A DNA stretch of 49,048 bases from Aggregatilineales bacterium (lineage in GTDB: Bacteria > Chloroflexota > Anaerolineae > Aggregatilineales > Phototrophicaceae), in NCBI GenBank assembly GCA_029975765.1, contig JARKOK010000112.1, positions 1 to 49,048 of the forward strand, in the 5' to 3' direction. Below are positions 1 through 7,508 of the stretch, piece after piece. The translations under genes were made by a program, and so were the position numbers. A model generated the notes under the pieces. The model did no database searches. It saw only the letters and a list, made by a program, of their open reading frames with translations, and was not told where the DNA came from. Each line of letters opens with the position of its first letter. The first letter of the stretch is position 1.

Positions 1-145
1 TGGCCGCCGCCGTCAGAGCAACCAGCAGCCACAGCCCGTACCGCAGAAAGTCGCGCGCGGTCGGATACTATTTATCTAGCTTCACGTTAAAATCCCATGT
101 TATATAATGCTAATCAGAACCGTCCGATGTTAGGATTGACGCAGT
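1..145. other. Left edge, no gene assigned; leader of the EEP gene
   Basis: The first 60 or so bases are GC-rich and open in several frames. On the minus strand one frame reads as a hydrophobic stretch (RYGLWLLVALTAAA) that would suit the start of a membrane protein running off the left edge, but I find no ATG, GTG or TTG start for it before an in-frame stop, so I do not call it. The remaining bases are AT-rich and hold a candidate promoter for the next gene. Confidence 0.4.
81..108 (+). promoter_or_regulatory. Candidate sigma70-type promoter
   Basis: TTCACG at 81-86 and a perfect TATAAT at 103-108 are separated by 16 bp. The site lies 38 bp before the ATG at 146 in an AT-rich stretch. The -35 half is weak, so the call rests mainly on the -10 element. 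Confidence 0.45.
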
Positions 146-949
146 ATGCCTGTCCTTTCCCTTTTGACTAATAACTGCTTCGGCGCGCCGGGGCTGAACA
201 CCACCAAACGCCTGCGACGGCTGGCACACGAACTGAACCAGGAAGCCTTTACCATCGTTTGCCTGCAGGAAGTCCAGACTCATGCCTACCGGCGGCTGTT
301 GGCCGAGGCATGTCAGGCCAGCTATCCCCATCAAGCCTACCAGCCTTTTATCCATGCGCCAATGGGCGGTCTGCTCACACTTGCCACCCAGCCGATTAAA
401 CACCTGGATTACGCACTGTATCGTGAGCGCGGCCTGTGGTACACCCCCGCAGTCACAGATTGGCTTCTGCACAAGGGGATTTTGACCACCCGCCTGCACG
501 TACACGGCCTGCCGGTTACGGTGTTAAATACCCACCTTACGGCCAACTATACCGGCGATTGGAGTCGCAGCAATCCTTTTGCCCGGCAGGAACACGGCGA
601 GCTGATGCAGTTGGCCGAGGCCGTTCGCGCGCAGCCATCTGACTCGCTCGTGATTGCCTGCGGAGATTTTAACATCCCGCGTGGCAGTTGGTTGTATCAC
701 ACCTTTCTCGAAGCCAGCGGCCTGCGCGATCCCCTCGCCGGTGATACACGTCCCACTTTTCGCCCGCATCGTGGCATGGGGGCGCGGTATGCCGCACCAA
801 TTGACTTTACTTTTGTGCGGCTGCCGGCTGGTATGACATTCAGGTTCAGCAGCGATCTGCGGTTTCAGAACAAGGTTCACGGCAGCAAGCCGCTGTATCT
901 CTCCGATCACAACGCCGTTGAACTGCAACTGACGTGGGACACGCCCTGA
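146..949 (+). CDS. Endonuclease/exonuclease/phosphatase (EEP) fold phosphodiesterase
   Basis: A 267-residue protein carrying the ordered EEP-family motifs: LQE at 40-42 (metal-binding Glu), NTHL at 128-131, GDFN at 173-176, a PIDFTF segment at 219-224 and the terminal SDH at 253-255 (general base pair Asp-His). These are the metal-dependent phosphodiester-hydrolysing residues shared by DNase I, ExoIII and neutral sphingomyelinase. The short length, NCFG start and the NTHL spacing resemble the sphingomyelinase/metal-dependent hydrolase subgroup more than the DNA-repair nucleases. No signal peptide or membrane segment is evident, so a cytoplasmic role is likely. It stands alone with its own promoter. 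Substrate (DNA, lipid or phosphoinositide) cannot be told from sequence. Confidence 0.85.
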   Translation: MPVLSLLTNNCFGAPGLNTTKRLRRLAHELNQEAFTIVCLQEVQTHAYRRLLAEACQASYPHQAYQPFIHAPMGGLLTLATQPIKHLDYALYRERGLWYTPAVTDWLLHKGILTTRLHVHGLPVTVLNTHLTANYTGDWSRSNPFARQEHGELMQLAEAVRAQPSDSLVIACGDFNIPRGSWLYHTFLEASGLRDPLAGDTRPTFRPHRGMGARYAAPIDFTFVRLPAGMTFRFSSDLRFQNKVHGSKPLYLSDHNAVELQLTWDTP

Positions 950-1080
950 TACTCCCGCACCGCTGACAACCTCATGTGTCACCACAACTCCCGGTATGCC
1001 GCCTGCGTATAAGAGATATACAGCGCCTCCCTGCTTCCAGCGTACACAGGTTCATCCATAATCCTAAAAGCGAGCCTCAC

Positions 1081-1749
1081 ATGCAAATCGAAACCATTAC
1101 CACACCGTTCGTGCTGCATATCGCGGTCAACTGTTATCTTGTCCGGCTGGACGATGGGTTTATCCTGATTGACACGGCGCTGGCAAGGCAGTGCCGCCGT
1201 GTGGAAACCGCCCTGGAACGCGCGGGCTGCACACCGGGGCATCTGAAGCTCATTGTCCTGACTCATGGTGATTTTGACCACTGTGGTAACGCCGCCTATC
1301 TGCGCCAGAAGTTCGCTGCCAGCATCGCCATGCACCCGGATGACGCCGGCATGGTCGAAAACGGTGATATGTTCTGGAACAGAAAACAGCCAAACCCGGT
1401 CATGAAAACGATCTTCGGCCTGTTTTTCTCGCTGCCGCCGGCCAGCCGGTTTCAGCCGGATGTCTGGCTGCGGGAGGGTCATGACCTGTCCGCCTATGGC
1501 TTTGATGCCAGGGTGATCGAACTTCCGGGACACTCGAAAGGCAATATCGGCCTCTTAACTGCCGGCGGTGATCTGTTTTGTGGCGACCTGCTGGGTAATC
1601 TGGGGCAGCCGGAGAAGTGGTCACTGGTTGATGATGAAGCCGCTATGACCGCCAGCATCGAAAGGCTGAAAGGGCTGGCGGTTCAAACCGTCTATCCCGG
1701 ACACGGGAAATCTTTTTCGATGGCCGCGTTCAGCGCAAAGCATCCATAA
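1081..1749 (+). CDS. MBL-fold metallo-hydrolase
   Basis: A 222-residue metallo-beta-lactamase-fold protein. The signature HxDxxDH-type metal site reads THGDFDH at 61-67, with the later PGHSKGN and GDLL motifs and a terminal YPGHGK supplying the remaining metal ligands. This is the compact hydrolase type (glyoxalase II/lactonase-like) without extra domains, so the reaction is probably hydrolysis of a thioester, ester or lactone, but the substrate is not identifiable. The frame extends upstream to 976, yet the extra 35 residues are unlike the family and the domain begins naturally at MQIETI, so I use the ATG at 1081. About 130 bp separate it from the preceding gene and no clear Shine-Dalgarno sequence is seen. 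Confidence 0.88.
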   Translation: MQIETITTPFVLHIAVNCYLVRLDDGFILIDTALARQCRRVETALERAGCTPGHLKLIVLTHGDFDHCGNAAYLRQKFAASIAMHPDDAGMVENGDMFWNRKQPNPVMKTIFGLFFSLPPASRFQPDVWLREGHDLSAYGFDARVIELPGHSKGNIGLLTAGGDLFCGDLLGNLGQPEKWSLVDDEAAMTASIERLKGLAVQTVYPGHGKSFSMAAFSAKHP

Positions 1750-1769
1750 AGCACGGTAGTTAGCGCCAT

Positions 1770-2120
1770 TCACAATCGTTTCAGTGCTTCACGCTGCGCT
1801 CTGGTCAAACCTTTCACGACCAGTTCATAGGAATGGTCTACCATGTCGCGGATTTCATCATCCGGCACGCTGCCATCCAGAGCAATCGAATTCCAGTGTT
1901 TTTTGTTGAGATGGTAGCCGGGGGTGACGGCGGGATACGTCTCGCGCAGAATCGTCGCCCAGGTTGGGTCACACTTCAGGCTGATGGTCGTGCCACCAAG
2001 CGGCAGCAGCGCAAAGACTTTGCCCATCACTTTCATCACGGCGGGGTCATCCCCAAACGGAAAATCTTCGGCGGCGGCAGCTTTCGACAGGCAGTAGGCG
2101 CGCAGTTCGTCCCGATTCAT
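1770..2120 (-). CDS. MmcQ/YjbR family protein (DUF419)
   Basis: A 116-residue protein matching the MmcQ/YjbR fold: an N-terminal MNRDELRAYCLSK helix, the FPFGDDPAVMKVMGKVFAL core and the family hallmark NKKHWNSIALDG followed by a helical tail. These small proteins have a CyaY-like DNA-binding-type fold and no established reaction. The frame opens further upstream, inside the end of the Sua5 gene, but the ATG at 2120 is preceded by GGAGG with 5-nt spacing, so that start is preferred. It lies 13 bp after the Sua5-type gene on the same strand and is probably co-transcribed with it. Confidence 0.88.
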   Translation of the reverse strand: MNRDELRAYCLSKAAAAEDFPFGDDPAVMKVMGKVFALLPLGGTTISLKCDPTWATILRETYPAVTPGYHLNKKHWNSIALDGSVPDDEIRDMVDHSYELVVKGLTRAQREALKRL

Positions 2121-2133
2121 CAATGCCTCCGTG

Positions 2134-3210
2134 TCAGGATTTACATTCAATCACGCGCCCTTCAGCGGCACGCAGCAGCCGATCATAAATAGCGGCGCCC
2201 AGCCCCACCGGTTCCACTGCGCTCACCAGAATCACATCCACCCCCTGCCGGTCGAGTTCGCGCAGACCGCTGAACAGATTGGTGCCAATCTGAGGCAGAT
2301 CGGCGCGCGCGCCCAATTGGAACACAACGGCGGCAGTTGCCGCAAAATCAGGCGCGTCTTCATCAGCCGCCAGCACCCCCACGCGCTGGCCGGCACTCAA
2401 CCGTTCCCGCGCGGCGGCCTGCATACAGACCCGCACAGCCTCAGCCGAACCGGCAAACAGCAGCAGTTCAGCATGGGGCGAATAATGTTTAAGCAGCATT
2501 CCCGGTGCTTCAATCCCCGCATCGTCCGGCTGCAAATGGCGTGTCACCAGGCGCACACCCGGTATGAGCGCCCGCAGCCTTTCCAGCGTAATCCCGCCCG
2601 GACGCAGCACTTCAGGCATCTCTTTTGTTAAATCGAGAATGGTGGATTCCAGGCCGATCACCGCCGCGCCGCCATCCAGTACCACATCCACATGGCCGCG
2701 CAAATCATCCAGCACATGCGCCGCTGTGGTGGCGCTGGGACGAGCAAACCGGTTGGCGCTGGGGGCGGCCACCGGTAAATCCGCCGCACGCAGCAGCGCC
2801 AGCGGAATCGGGTGATTCGGCATTCGCACAGCAACCGTTGCCATACCCGCCGAGACATTAGGCGGAATCGCCGCGCCCCGTTGCAGCACCAGCGTCAGCG
2901 GCCCCGGCCAGAAGCGCCGCGCAAGATCGTAAGCCAGCGGCGGCACGTCACGAGCGACCTGTTCCAACTGCGCCACATCGTACAGATGTACGATTATCGG
3001 ATCAGAGGCAGGACGGCCTTTCGCGCTGAAGATGCGGTCAACGGCGGCAGCATCGGTAGCGTTCGCTCCCAGGCCGTAAACCGTCTCCGTTGGAAACGCG
3101 ACCAGGCCGCCTTCACGTAAGATCGCGGCAGCGCGCGCGATTATTTGCGCGTCCGGCGACTGCGGATTCAATTGAAACACTTTGGTATCGGCAAAATAGG
3201 CCATAGGCAT
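2134..3210 (-). CDS. tsaC: L-threonylcarbamoyladenylate synthase, long Sua5 type
   Basis: A 358-residue enzyme that makes threonylcarbamoyl-AMP from threonine, bicarbonate and ATP, the first step of the universal t6A37 tRNA modification. The YrdC/TsaC domain occupies roughly residues 18-205, with TETVYGLGANA at 41-51, the KGRPxxxPI motif at 64-72 and SAPSANR-type pocket near 150. A C-terminal Sua5 domain (about 235-358) distinguishes it from the short TsaC form and caps the active site. Two near-adjacent ATG codons (3210 and 3204) are possible starts. No other t6A gene (tsaB, tsaD, tsaE) is in the window. Confidence 0.93.
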   Translation of the reverse strand: MPMAYFADTKVFQLNPQSPDAQIIARAAAILREGGLVAFPTETVYGLGANATDAAAVDRIFSAKGRPASDPIIVHLYDVAQLEQVARDVPPLAYDLARRFWPGPLTLVLQRGAAIPPNVSAGMATVAVRMPNHPIPLALLRAADLPVAAPSANRFARPSATTAAHVLDDLRGHVDVVLDGGAAVIGLESTILDLTKEMPEVLRPGGITLERLRALIPGVRLVTRHLQPDDAGIEAPGMLLKHYSPHAELLLFAGSAEAVRVCMQAAARERLSAGQRVGVLAADEDAPDFAATAAVVFQLGARADLPQIGTNLFSGLRELDRQGVDVILVSAVEPVGLGAAIYDRLLRAAEGRVIECKS

Positions 3211-3269
3211 TTACCTGAACCTGTCCGGTCTTCTCATGACAGATTCAGGCCGTTAATTCAGGAAACGGC

Positions 3270-3275
3270 TATAAT
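3270..3275 (+). promoter_or_regulatory. Candidate -10 element (TATAAT) for the S41 protease gene
   Basis: A perfect TATAAT lies 32 bp before the ATG at 3308 in the divergent gap between the Sua5 and S41 genes. A convincing -35 hexamer at the right spacing is not visible. Confidence 0.4.
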
Positions 3276-3307
3276 AATAACACAGTTAGCTGCAATTGGA
3301 GTATGGT

Positions 3308-4522
3308 ATGCACACGATACGCGCCTTCTGGCAGCGTTTACAGCCTTTCCACGCGAGTTTTATGATTGTGGGTGTCTTTGTAGCCGGTTTCTTTCTGGGC
3401 AACCAGTACCACATCAGCCAGGCCCAGAGCGATACGCTGCCCTCCCGTGAGGCTGAAATTCTGTTTGAACCCTTCTGGCAGGTCTATAACCTGATTGAAA
3501 GCGAATATTTAGAACCGGTTGAATCGGCAAAACTGGTAGATGGCGCGATTCAGGGCATGATCGAGGTATTGGGCGACGAATTCAGTGGTTACATGAATCC
3601 CGAAGTTTATCCTCTGATGAATGCCGATCTATCCGGTTCAGTGGAAGGGATTGGCGCGCTGGTTGAAACCGATGAAACCACCGGTGAAATTCGGATTGCC
3701 AGCGTGCTGGAAGGCTCTCCAGCCGAGGCAGCAGGCATTCAGGACGGCGATGTATTCGTCGCCGTCAATGGCGAAGATGTGACCGGCATGACGCAGATGG
3801 AACTGGTGACAAAAGTACGTGGCCGGGCTGGTTCGGTTGTTAATCTGACCATGCGGCGCGGTGACGAACTGGTGGAATTTGAAGTCACCCGCGCCCGAAT
3901 TGATGTGCCCAATATTGAATACAAAGTCCTGGATGGCAATATCGGCTATGTAAAAATGCGGGATTTCAGCGCCGATGCCCGTGTCAAGCTGGATGCTGCG
4001 CTCGATGCGCTGGATGTGAATAATCTCGCCGGGCTGGTGTTCGATATTCGTGGCAACCCCGGCGGGCTGCTGTCCAGCGCGATTGACATCGCCAGCGCCT
4101 TTATCAAGGACGGTACGATTCTGATCGAGGATTTTGGTAACGGCGAGGAACGCACCTTCGAGGCCAATGGCACCTACATCGGTGTATCCGTGCCACTGGT
4201 GGTGCTGGTGGATGAAGACAGCGCCAGCGCGTCGGAACTGGTGGCCGGGGCGCTGCAAGACCGCGACCGGGCGCAGATCATCGGTGAAATAACCTTTGGC
4301 AAGGGCACCGTGCAAACGTGGCGCGAACTGGTGAACGGCGGCGGTGTGCGTCTGACGATTGCCCGCTGGCTCACACCTAACGGGAACTGGATTCACAAAC
4401 AGGGGGTCACCCCTGATATTATCGTGGAATGGACACCCGAAAGCCGCAACGATCCCAACGACCCGCAGTTGCGGGCGGCACTCGATTATCTGACGCAGCT
4501 TCAAACCAGCGTCAGCCAGTAA
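3308..4522 (+). CDS. S41 family C-terminal processing peptidase (CtpA-like)
   Basis: A 404-residue membrane-anchored serine protease. Residues 18-33 form a single N-terminal membrane segment; a PDZ domain spans about 110-185 (GxGALVE, SPAEAAGIQDGD); the protease core follows. The catalytic dyad is visible: Ser307 in SASASE and Lys332 in FGKGTVQ, 25 residues apart as in CtpA/Prc, with the RGNPGG oxyanion region near 250. Such proteases clip or degrade exported proteins from their C-termini. The frame could start at a TTG at 3296, but GGAG at 3298-3301 sits 6 nt before the ATG at 3308, which fixes the start. A hairpin terminator follows, so it is probably monocistronic. Confidence 0.95.
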   Translation: MHTIRAFWQRLQPFHASFMIVGVFVAGFFLGNQYHISQAQSDTLPSREAEILFEPFWQVYNLIESEYLEPVESAKLVDGAIQGMIEVLGDEFSGYMNPEVYPLMNADLSGSVEGIGALVETDETTGEIRIASVLEGSPAEAAGIQDGDVFVAVNGEDVTGMTQMELVTKVRGRAGSVVNLTMRRGDELVEFEVTRARIDVPNIEYKVLDGNIGYVKMRDFSADARVKLDAALDALDVNNLAGLVFDIRGNPGGLLSSAIDIASAFIKDGTILIEDFGNGEERTFEANGTYIGVSVPLVVLVDEDSASASELVAGALQDRDRAQIIGEITFGKGTVQTWRELVNGGGVRLTIARWLTPNGNWIHKQGVTPDIIVEWTPESRNDPNDPQLRAALDYLTQLQTSVSQ

Positions 4523-4534
4523 ATCCGACAGAAT

Positions 4535-4554
4535 GAGGCGGGCATTCCCGCCTC
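4535..4554 (+). terminator. Hairpin terminator after the S41 gene
   Basis: An 8-bp perfect stem, GAGGCGGG paired with CCCGCCTC, closes a CATT tetraloop 12 bp after the stop codon. The downstream run is only moderately T-rich, so efficiency is uncertain. Confidence 0.6.
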
Positions 4555-4629
4555 GACTTGTGTCTTTGCAACCACCACCGCCCGTGCTATACTGCGGTGG
4601 TTTTGTTTTGGAAATAGGAGTTTGCTTCC

Positions 4630-4857
4630 ATGCAGGCAGCTTTGCAGATTGCTTCCATCATCATTTCAATTGTGCTGATTATCCTGATTCTGCTTCAGGT
4701 CAAGGGCGGCGCGCTGGGCAACCTGCTCGGCGGTGAAACCGGTGGTTTTGCGCGCACGCGGCGCGGTCTGGAAAAGACTCTGTTTAATATCACCATCGGC
4801 CTGTCCATTGCCTTTCTGGCGATTTCAATTCTCTCGGTGGTGGCGTTCAGAAGTTAA
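4630..4857 (+). CDS. secG: Preprotein translocase subunit SecG
   Basis: A 75-residue protein with the SecG layout: two hydrophobic helices (about 5-22 and 52-72) around a Gly-rich cytoplasmic loop (KGGALGNLLGGETGGF, then RTRRG). SecG assists SecYE in protein export. AGGAG about 10 nt upstream supports the ATG. The gene lies alone between the S41 protease and the peptide-binding protein; the 27-bp gap to the latter means the two may share a transcript. In this family of small proteins the loop motif is the most diagnostic feature, and it is well kept here. Confidence 0.92.
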   Translation: MQAALQIASIIISIVLIILILLQVKGGALGNLLGGETGGFARTRRGLEKTLFNITIGLSIAFLAISILSVVAFRS

Positions 4858-4884
4858 CTTCTGAAACAGCCGCCTTCAACACCC

Positions 4885-6651
4885 ATGCTTCGCGGCTTTC
4901 GCTGGCAGTTGATCGTCTTTGTCACCGCGCTGGCGCTGTTCGTCGTCAGCCTGTTTTCACGTCCGGCTGACGTGCCAGCGCCGGAAGTGACCCCGGTGGC
5001 CGACGTTACGGCGACCCATACGCCCGAAGCAACGGTGACTGACGCCGCGCCGGTAGCCGCGCCTGCCATCATCCCGGATACCGGCGCCGAACCCATCACC
5101 TTCATTGAAGCAGTGGTGGGCAGCGTCCAGCGGTTGAATCCGGTTCTGGCCGGACTAAACCCGGTGGATGCCGACATTACCGCGCTGATTTTTGAAGGAC
5201 TGACCCGCGCCAACCCCTACGGCGAACCGGTTCCTGCGCTTGCAAGCGAATGGGTGATTTCATCCGACCGGCTGGAGTACGTGGTGCGGCTGCGTGAAGA
5301 CGTAGTGTGGCAGGACGGCGTCCCTTTTACGGCGGCGGACGTGATGTACACCGTTTCGCTGCTGCAATCGCCGGATTTCCCCGGTCCGGCAGACCTGGGG
5401 CGTTTCTGGCGCACCGTTGAAATCCAGCAGTTGAGCGACCATCTGGTGCGCTTCCGGCTGACGCAGCCCCTCGCGCAGTTTACGGACATGCTGCGAATTG
5501 GCCTGCTGCCGGAACACGCGCTGCGCGGCACGACCGCCGCCCAGATCGCCAACCACCCGTTTAACCTCACGCCTATTGGCACCGGCCCGTACCAGCTTGA
5601 AGCCCTGCGCTCCTCCGACGGCAGCCGCGTGGATACGGTTGATCTGCGCGCCGCGCCGGTCTATCGCCAGCGCGCCGAAGGGCAGACAGGTTATGCTGTC
5701 GAACGCTTCCGTTTCCGGCTGTACGATACATTCGATGCTGCGCGCGCCGCGCTGCAATCCGGCACGGTGGACGGCCTCGCCGCCCGCACGCAGGCCGAAC
5801 GGCTGGCGCTCATTAATACACCCAATCTTAATCTGCATACACAGGTTGAACCCACCGTCGGCGTCCTGATTTACAACTGGCAGAACGACGCCACCCGTTT
5901 CTTCCGTGAACAGCGTGTCCGGCTGGCGCTGATGACCGGCCTCGACCGCACCGGTATCATCGAACGTTACCTGTCAAACAGCGCCCTGCGCGCCGACAGC
6001 CCGTTGTTCCCCGGCTCGTGGGCCTATGTGGCTGATCTGCCCTGGCCGGCGCCGGATGTGACTGCCGCCCGCGCCCTGCTGGAAAACGCCCGCCCGCCGC
6101 GTGCTGAAAGCGCGGAAGCCACCGCCGAAGCGACCGCCGATGGCAGTCTGTACCGCTTCAGCCTGCTGGTGCCGGACACGCCGGCGCTGGTCAGTCTGGC
6201 ACAGGAGATTGCGGCGCAGTGGTCGCAGTTGAATATCCGCGTGATGGTGGAGGCTGAAGCGCCGGAGCAGTATCAGTCACGGCTGGACAGCGGCGACTTT
6301 GGCGCGGCAATTGTGGAACTGTCGCTGGGCAGCAGCGCCGATCCTGATGTCTATCCCTTCTGGGATGAAGGCCAGTATCCCGACGGCCTGAACTACGGCG
6401 GCATGAGCGACCGCCGCATCGCTGAGGATTTGGAACGCGCCCGCAGCGACCCCAACGGCCTGAATCGAATGATCCACTACCGCGATTTTCAGGAAGATTT
6501 CATCGAGCGGGCGATTGCAATTCCGCTGTATTATCCCCTGTACACCTATGCCACCGCGCCGCGTGTGAGCGGCGTACAGCTTGGTTTTATCGGCTCCCCT
6601 GCCAGCCGCTTCCACACCCTGCAGGACTGGGCCATCACCGAAAGCCAGTAA
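4885..6651 (+). CDS. Extracellular solute-binding protein family 5 (peptide/nickel type)
   Basis: A 588-residue solute-binding protein of the DppA/OppA class. An N-terminal membrane/signal segment (about 7-25) is followed by a Pro/Thr/Ala-rich linker (about 28-65) and the family 5 domain, with hallmark phrases such as LNPVLAG, ALASEWVIS, FTAADVMYTV and GTGPYQLE. It should capture peptides or similar ligands outside the membrane. There is no lipobox cysteine, so anchoring is probably through the uncleaved N-terminal helix. No permease or ATPase genes of an ABC importer are adjacent, so it is an orphan binding protein here; it might work with a transporter encoded elsewhere or act as a sensor. 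Confidence 0.88.
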   Translation: MLRGFRWQLIVFVTALALFVVSLFSRPADVPAPEVTPVADVTATHTPEATVTDAAPVAAPAIIPDTGAEPITFIEAVVGSVQRLNPVLAGLNPVDADITALIFEGLTRANPYGEPVPALASEWVISSDRLEYVVRLREDVVWQDGVPFTAADVMYTVSLLQSPDFPGPADLGRFWRTVEIQQLSDHLVRFRLTQPLAQFTDMLRIGLLPEHALRGTTAAQIANHPFNLTPIGTGPYQLEALRSSDGSRVDTVDLRAAPVYRQRAEGQTGYAVERFRFRLYDTFDAARAALQSGTVDGLAARTQAERLALINTPNLNLHTQVEPTVGVLIYNWQNDATRFFREQRVRLALMTGLDRTGIIERYLSNSALRADSPLFPGSWAYVADLPWPAPDVTAARALLENARPPRAESAEATAEATADGSLYRFSLLVPDTPALVSLAQEIAAQWSQLNIRVMVEAEAPEQYQSRLDSGDFGAAIVELSLGSSADPDVYPFWDEGQYPDGLNYGGMSDRRIAEDLERARSDPNGLNRMIHYRDFQEDFIERAIAIPLYYPLYTYATAPRVSGVQLGFIGSPASRFHTLQDWAITESQ

Positions 6652-6718
6652 ATATTCTGCACAGGACAGTCCTCATATCATCGCAGGTATCAGTCCCTGC
6701 ACACGGATTGACTTTTAT

Positions 6719-6734
6719 TGTGACTTTGCTCACA
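6719..6734 (+). promoter_or_regulatory. Perfect CRP-type palindrome (TGTGA-N6-TCACA)
   Basis: TGTGA at 6719-6723 and TCACA at 6730-6734 form the exact inverted repeat recognised by CRP-family activators in other bacteria. The centre (6726.5) lies 41.5 bp before the start point predicted from the TACAAT at 6756-6761, the classical class II activator position. That a Chloroflexota CRP homologue uses the same half-site is an inference. Confidence 0.55.
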
Positions 6735-6755
6735 TCTTACAATAACATTACACCT

Positions 6756-6761
6756 TACAAT
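6756..6761 (+). promoter_or_regulatory. Candidate -10 element (TACAAT)
   Basis: TACAAT predicts a start near 6768. No -35 hexamer is present at the usual distance, which is what an activator-dependent promoter with a site at -41.5 would show. TATAAA at 6767-6772 is an alternative -10. Confidence 0.4.
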
Positions 6762-6781
6762 CGGTCTATAAATAAATGTCA

Positions 6782-6895
6782 GGCTCAACCGGCTGGTTAA
6801 AGCCGCCGGAGCATCCTCTCCGAGAAACCGGATCAATTACCTGTACAGGCGTGATTTATTACAGGTCGGGAAATAACCCATTTCAGGGTTGATCC
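6782..6895 (+). ncRNA. Candidate structured 5' leader RNA (cis element)
   Basis: The leader of the gene at 6915 can fold into several helices. A 7-bp closing stem pairs 6830-6836 (GGATCAA) with 6889-6895 (TTGATCC). Inside it, ACCTGTA at 6839-6845 pairs with TACAGGT at 6860-6866. A last element can form either GGG 6868-6870 with CCC 6877-6879, or AACCC 6875-6879 with GGGTT 6886-6890, and these exclude each other. An upstream hairpin pairs 6782-6785 and 6787-6790 with 6801-6804 and 6795-6798. The closing stem ends 6 nt before the Shine-Dalgarno sequence. I do not recognise a named riboswitch class. Confidence 0.4.
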
Positions 6896-6914
6896 ATGCA
6901 GCGGAGGAGGAGCA

Positions 6915-7433
6915 ATGAGCGTCTATCTAATCTCGATCACACTACTGCGTATCGTCCACATCGTCGCGGGTGTCTGCTGGGTGGGCGGCAATATCATCCA
7001 GGCCGCCTTTCTGGAGCCAACCGCCAGAGCCACCGCGCCGGAGAGCGGCAGGTTCATGGAGTACCTGATGTTCCGGCGGCGTTTCGGTATGTTCATGTCC
7101 ATCTCAGCGATTCTGACCATCGTCGCCGGGGCGCTGCTTTACTGGTACCGGTCGGGCGGCCAGATCGGTGTCTGGATGATGACCGGTTCAGGGCTGACAT
7201 TCACCATTGGCTCGGTTTTCGGGTTGGTCGCTGCCGCGATTGGCTTCCTGGTCATGATGCCAACGGCTCGGCAGTTGGAGCAAATCGGACAAACCATCCA
7301 GGGCGTACCAACCGCCGCGCAGATGGCTGAAATGAACCAACTGCGCGCCCGGATGAGCCAGGCAGGCCGTATCGAAGTGATAATCGGCGTCCTGGCGCTG
7401 GCGCTGATGGCAGCAGCCCGTTATATCGTGTAG
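6915..7433 (+). CDS. Four-helix integral membrane protein (DUF2269-like)
   Basis: A 172-residue membrane protein with four predicted helices at about 5-27, 56-78, 88-116 and 146-168. The opening LLRIVHIVAGVCWVGGN, with a helix-embedded histidine and a GGN turn, is typical of the DUF2269/CopD-like group, some of which bind haem; no function is established. A strong purine-rich ribosome-binding site (GGAGGAGGAG at 6902-6911) precedes the ATG. The gene has an unusual control region: a CRP-type palindrome, an activator-type promoter and a foldable leader of about 147 nt. A strong terminator follows, so it is monocistronic. Confidence 0.75.
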   Translation: MSVYLISITLLRIVHIVAGVCWVGGNIIQAAFLEPTARATAPESGRFMEYLMFRRRFGMFMSISAILTIVAGALLYWYRSGGQIGVWMMTGSGLTFTIGSVFGLVAAAIGFLVMMPTARQLEQIGQTIQGVPTAAQMAEMNQLRARMSQAGRIEVIIGVLALALMAAARYIV

Positions 7434-7457
7434 AGCGTCATCGGCGGATTTGTCGTG

Positions 7458-7493
7458 CAGCCTTCGAGGGCGTGTGACCTCGAAGGCTGTTTT
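7458..7493 (+). terminator. Strong rho-independent terminator
   Basis: A perfect 12-bp stem (CAGCCTTCGAGG at 7458-7469 with CCTCGAAGGCTG at 7478-7489), an 8-nt loop and a following T-tract. It lies between convergent genes. Confidence 0.9.
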
Positions 7494-7508
7494 CTGGCTG
7501 TGCCCTAC

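Noticed and set aside
1-60. Minus-strand start of a membrane protein at the left edge
   Set aside because: The hydrophobic stretch has no start codon before an in-frame stop, so it could not be supported.
976-1080. N-terminal extension of the MBL-fold protein
   Set aside because: The 35 extra residues have no family character and the domain starts cleanly at ATG 1081.
6782-6895. Known riboswitch classes (c-di-GMP-I, c-di-AMP, ZTP, cobalamin, fluoride)
   Set aside because: The AGCCGCCGG segment recalls parts of some of these, but their other conserved boxes are missing.
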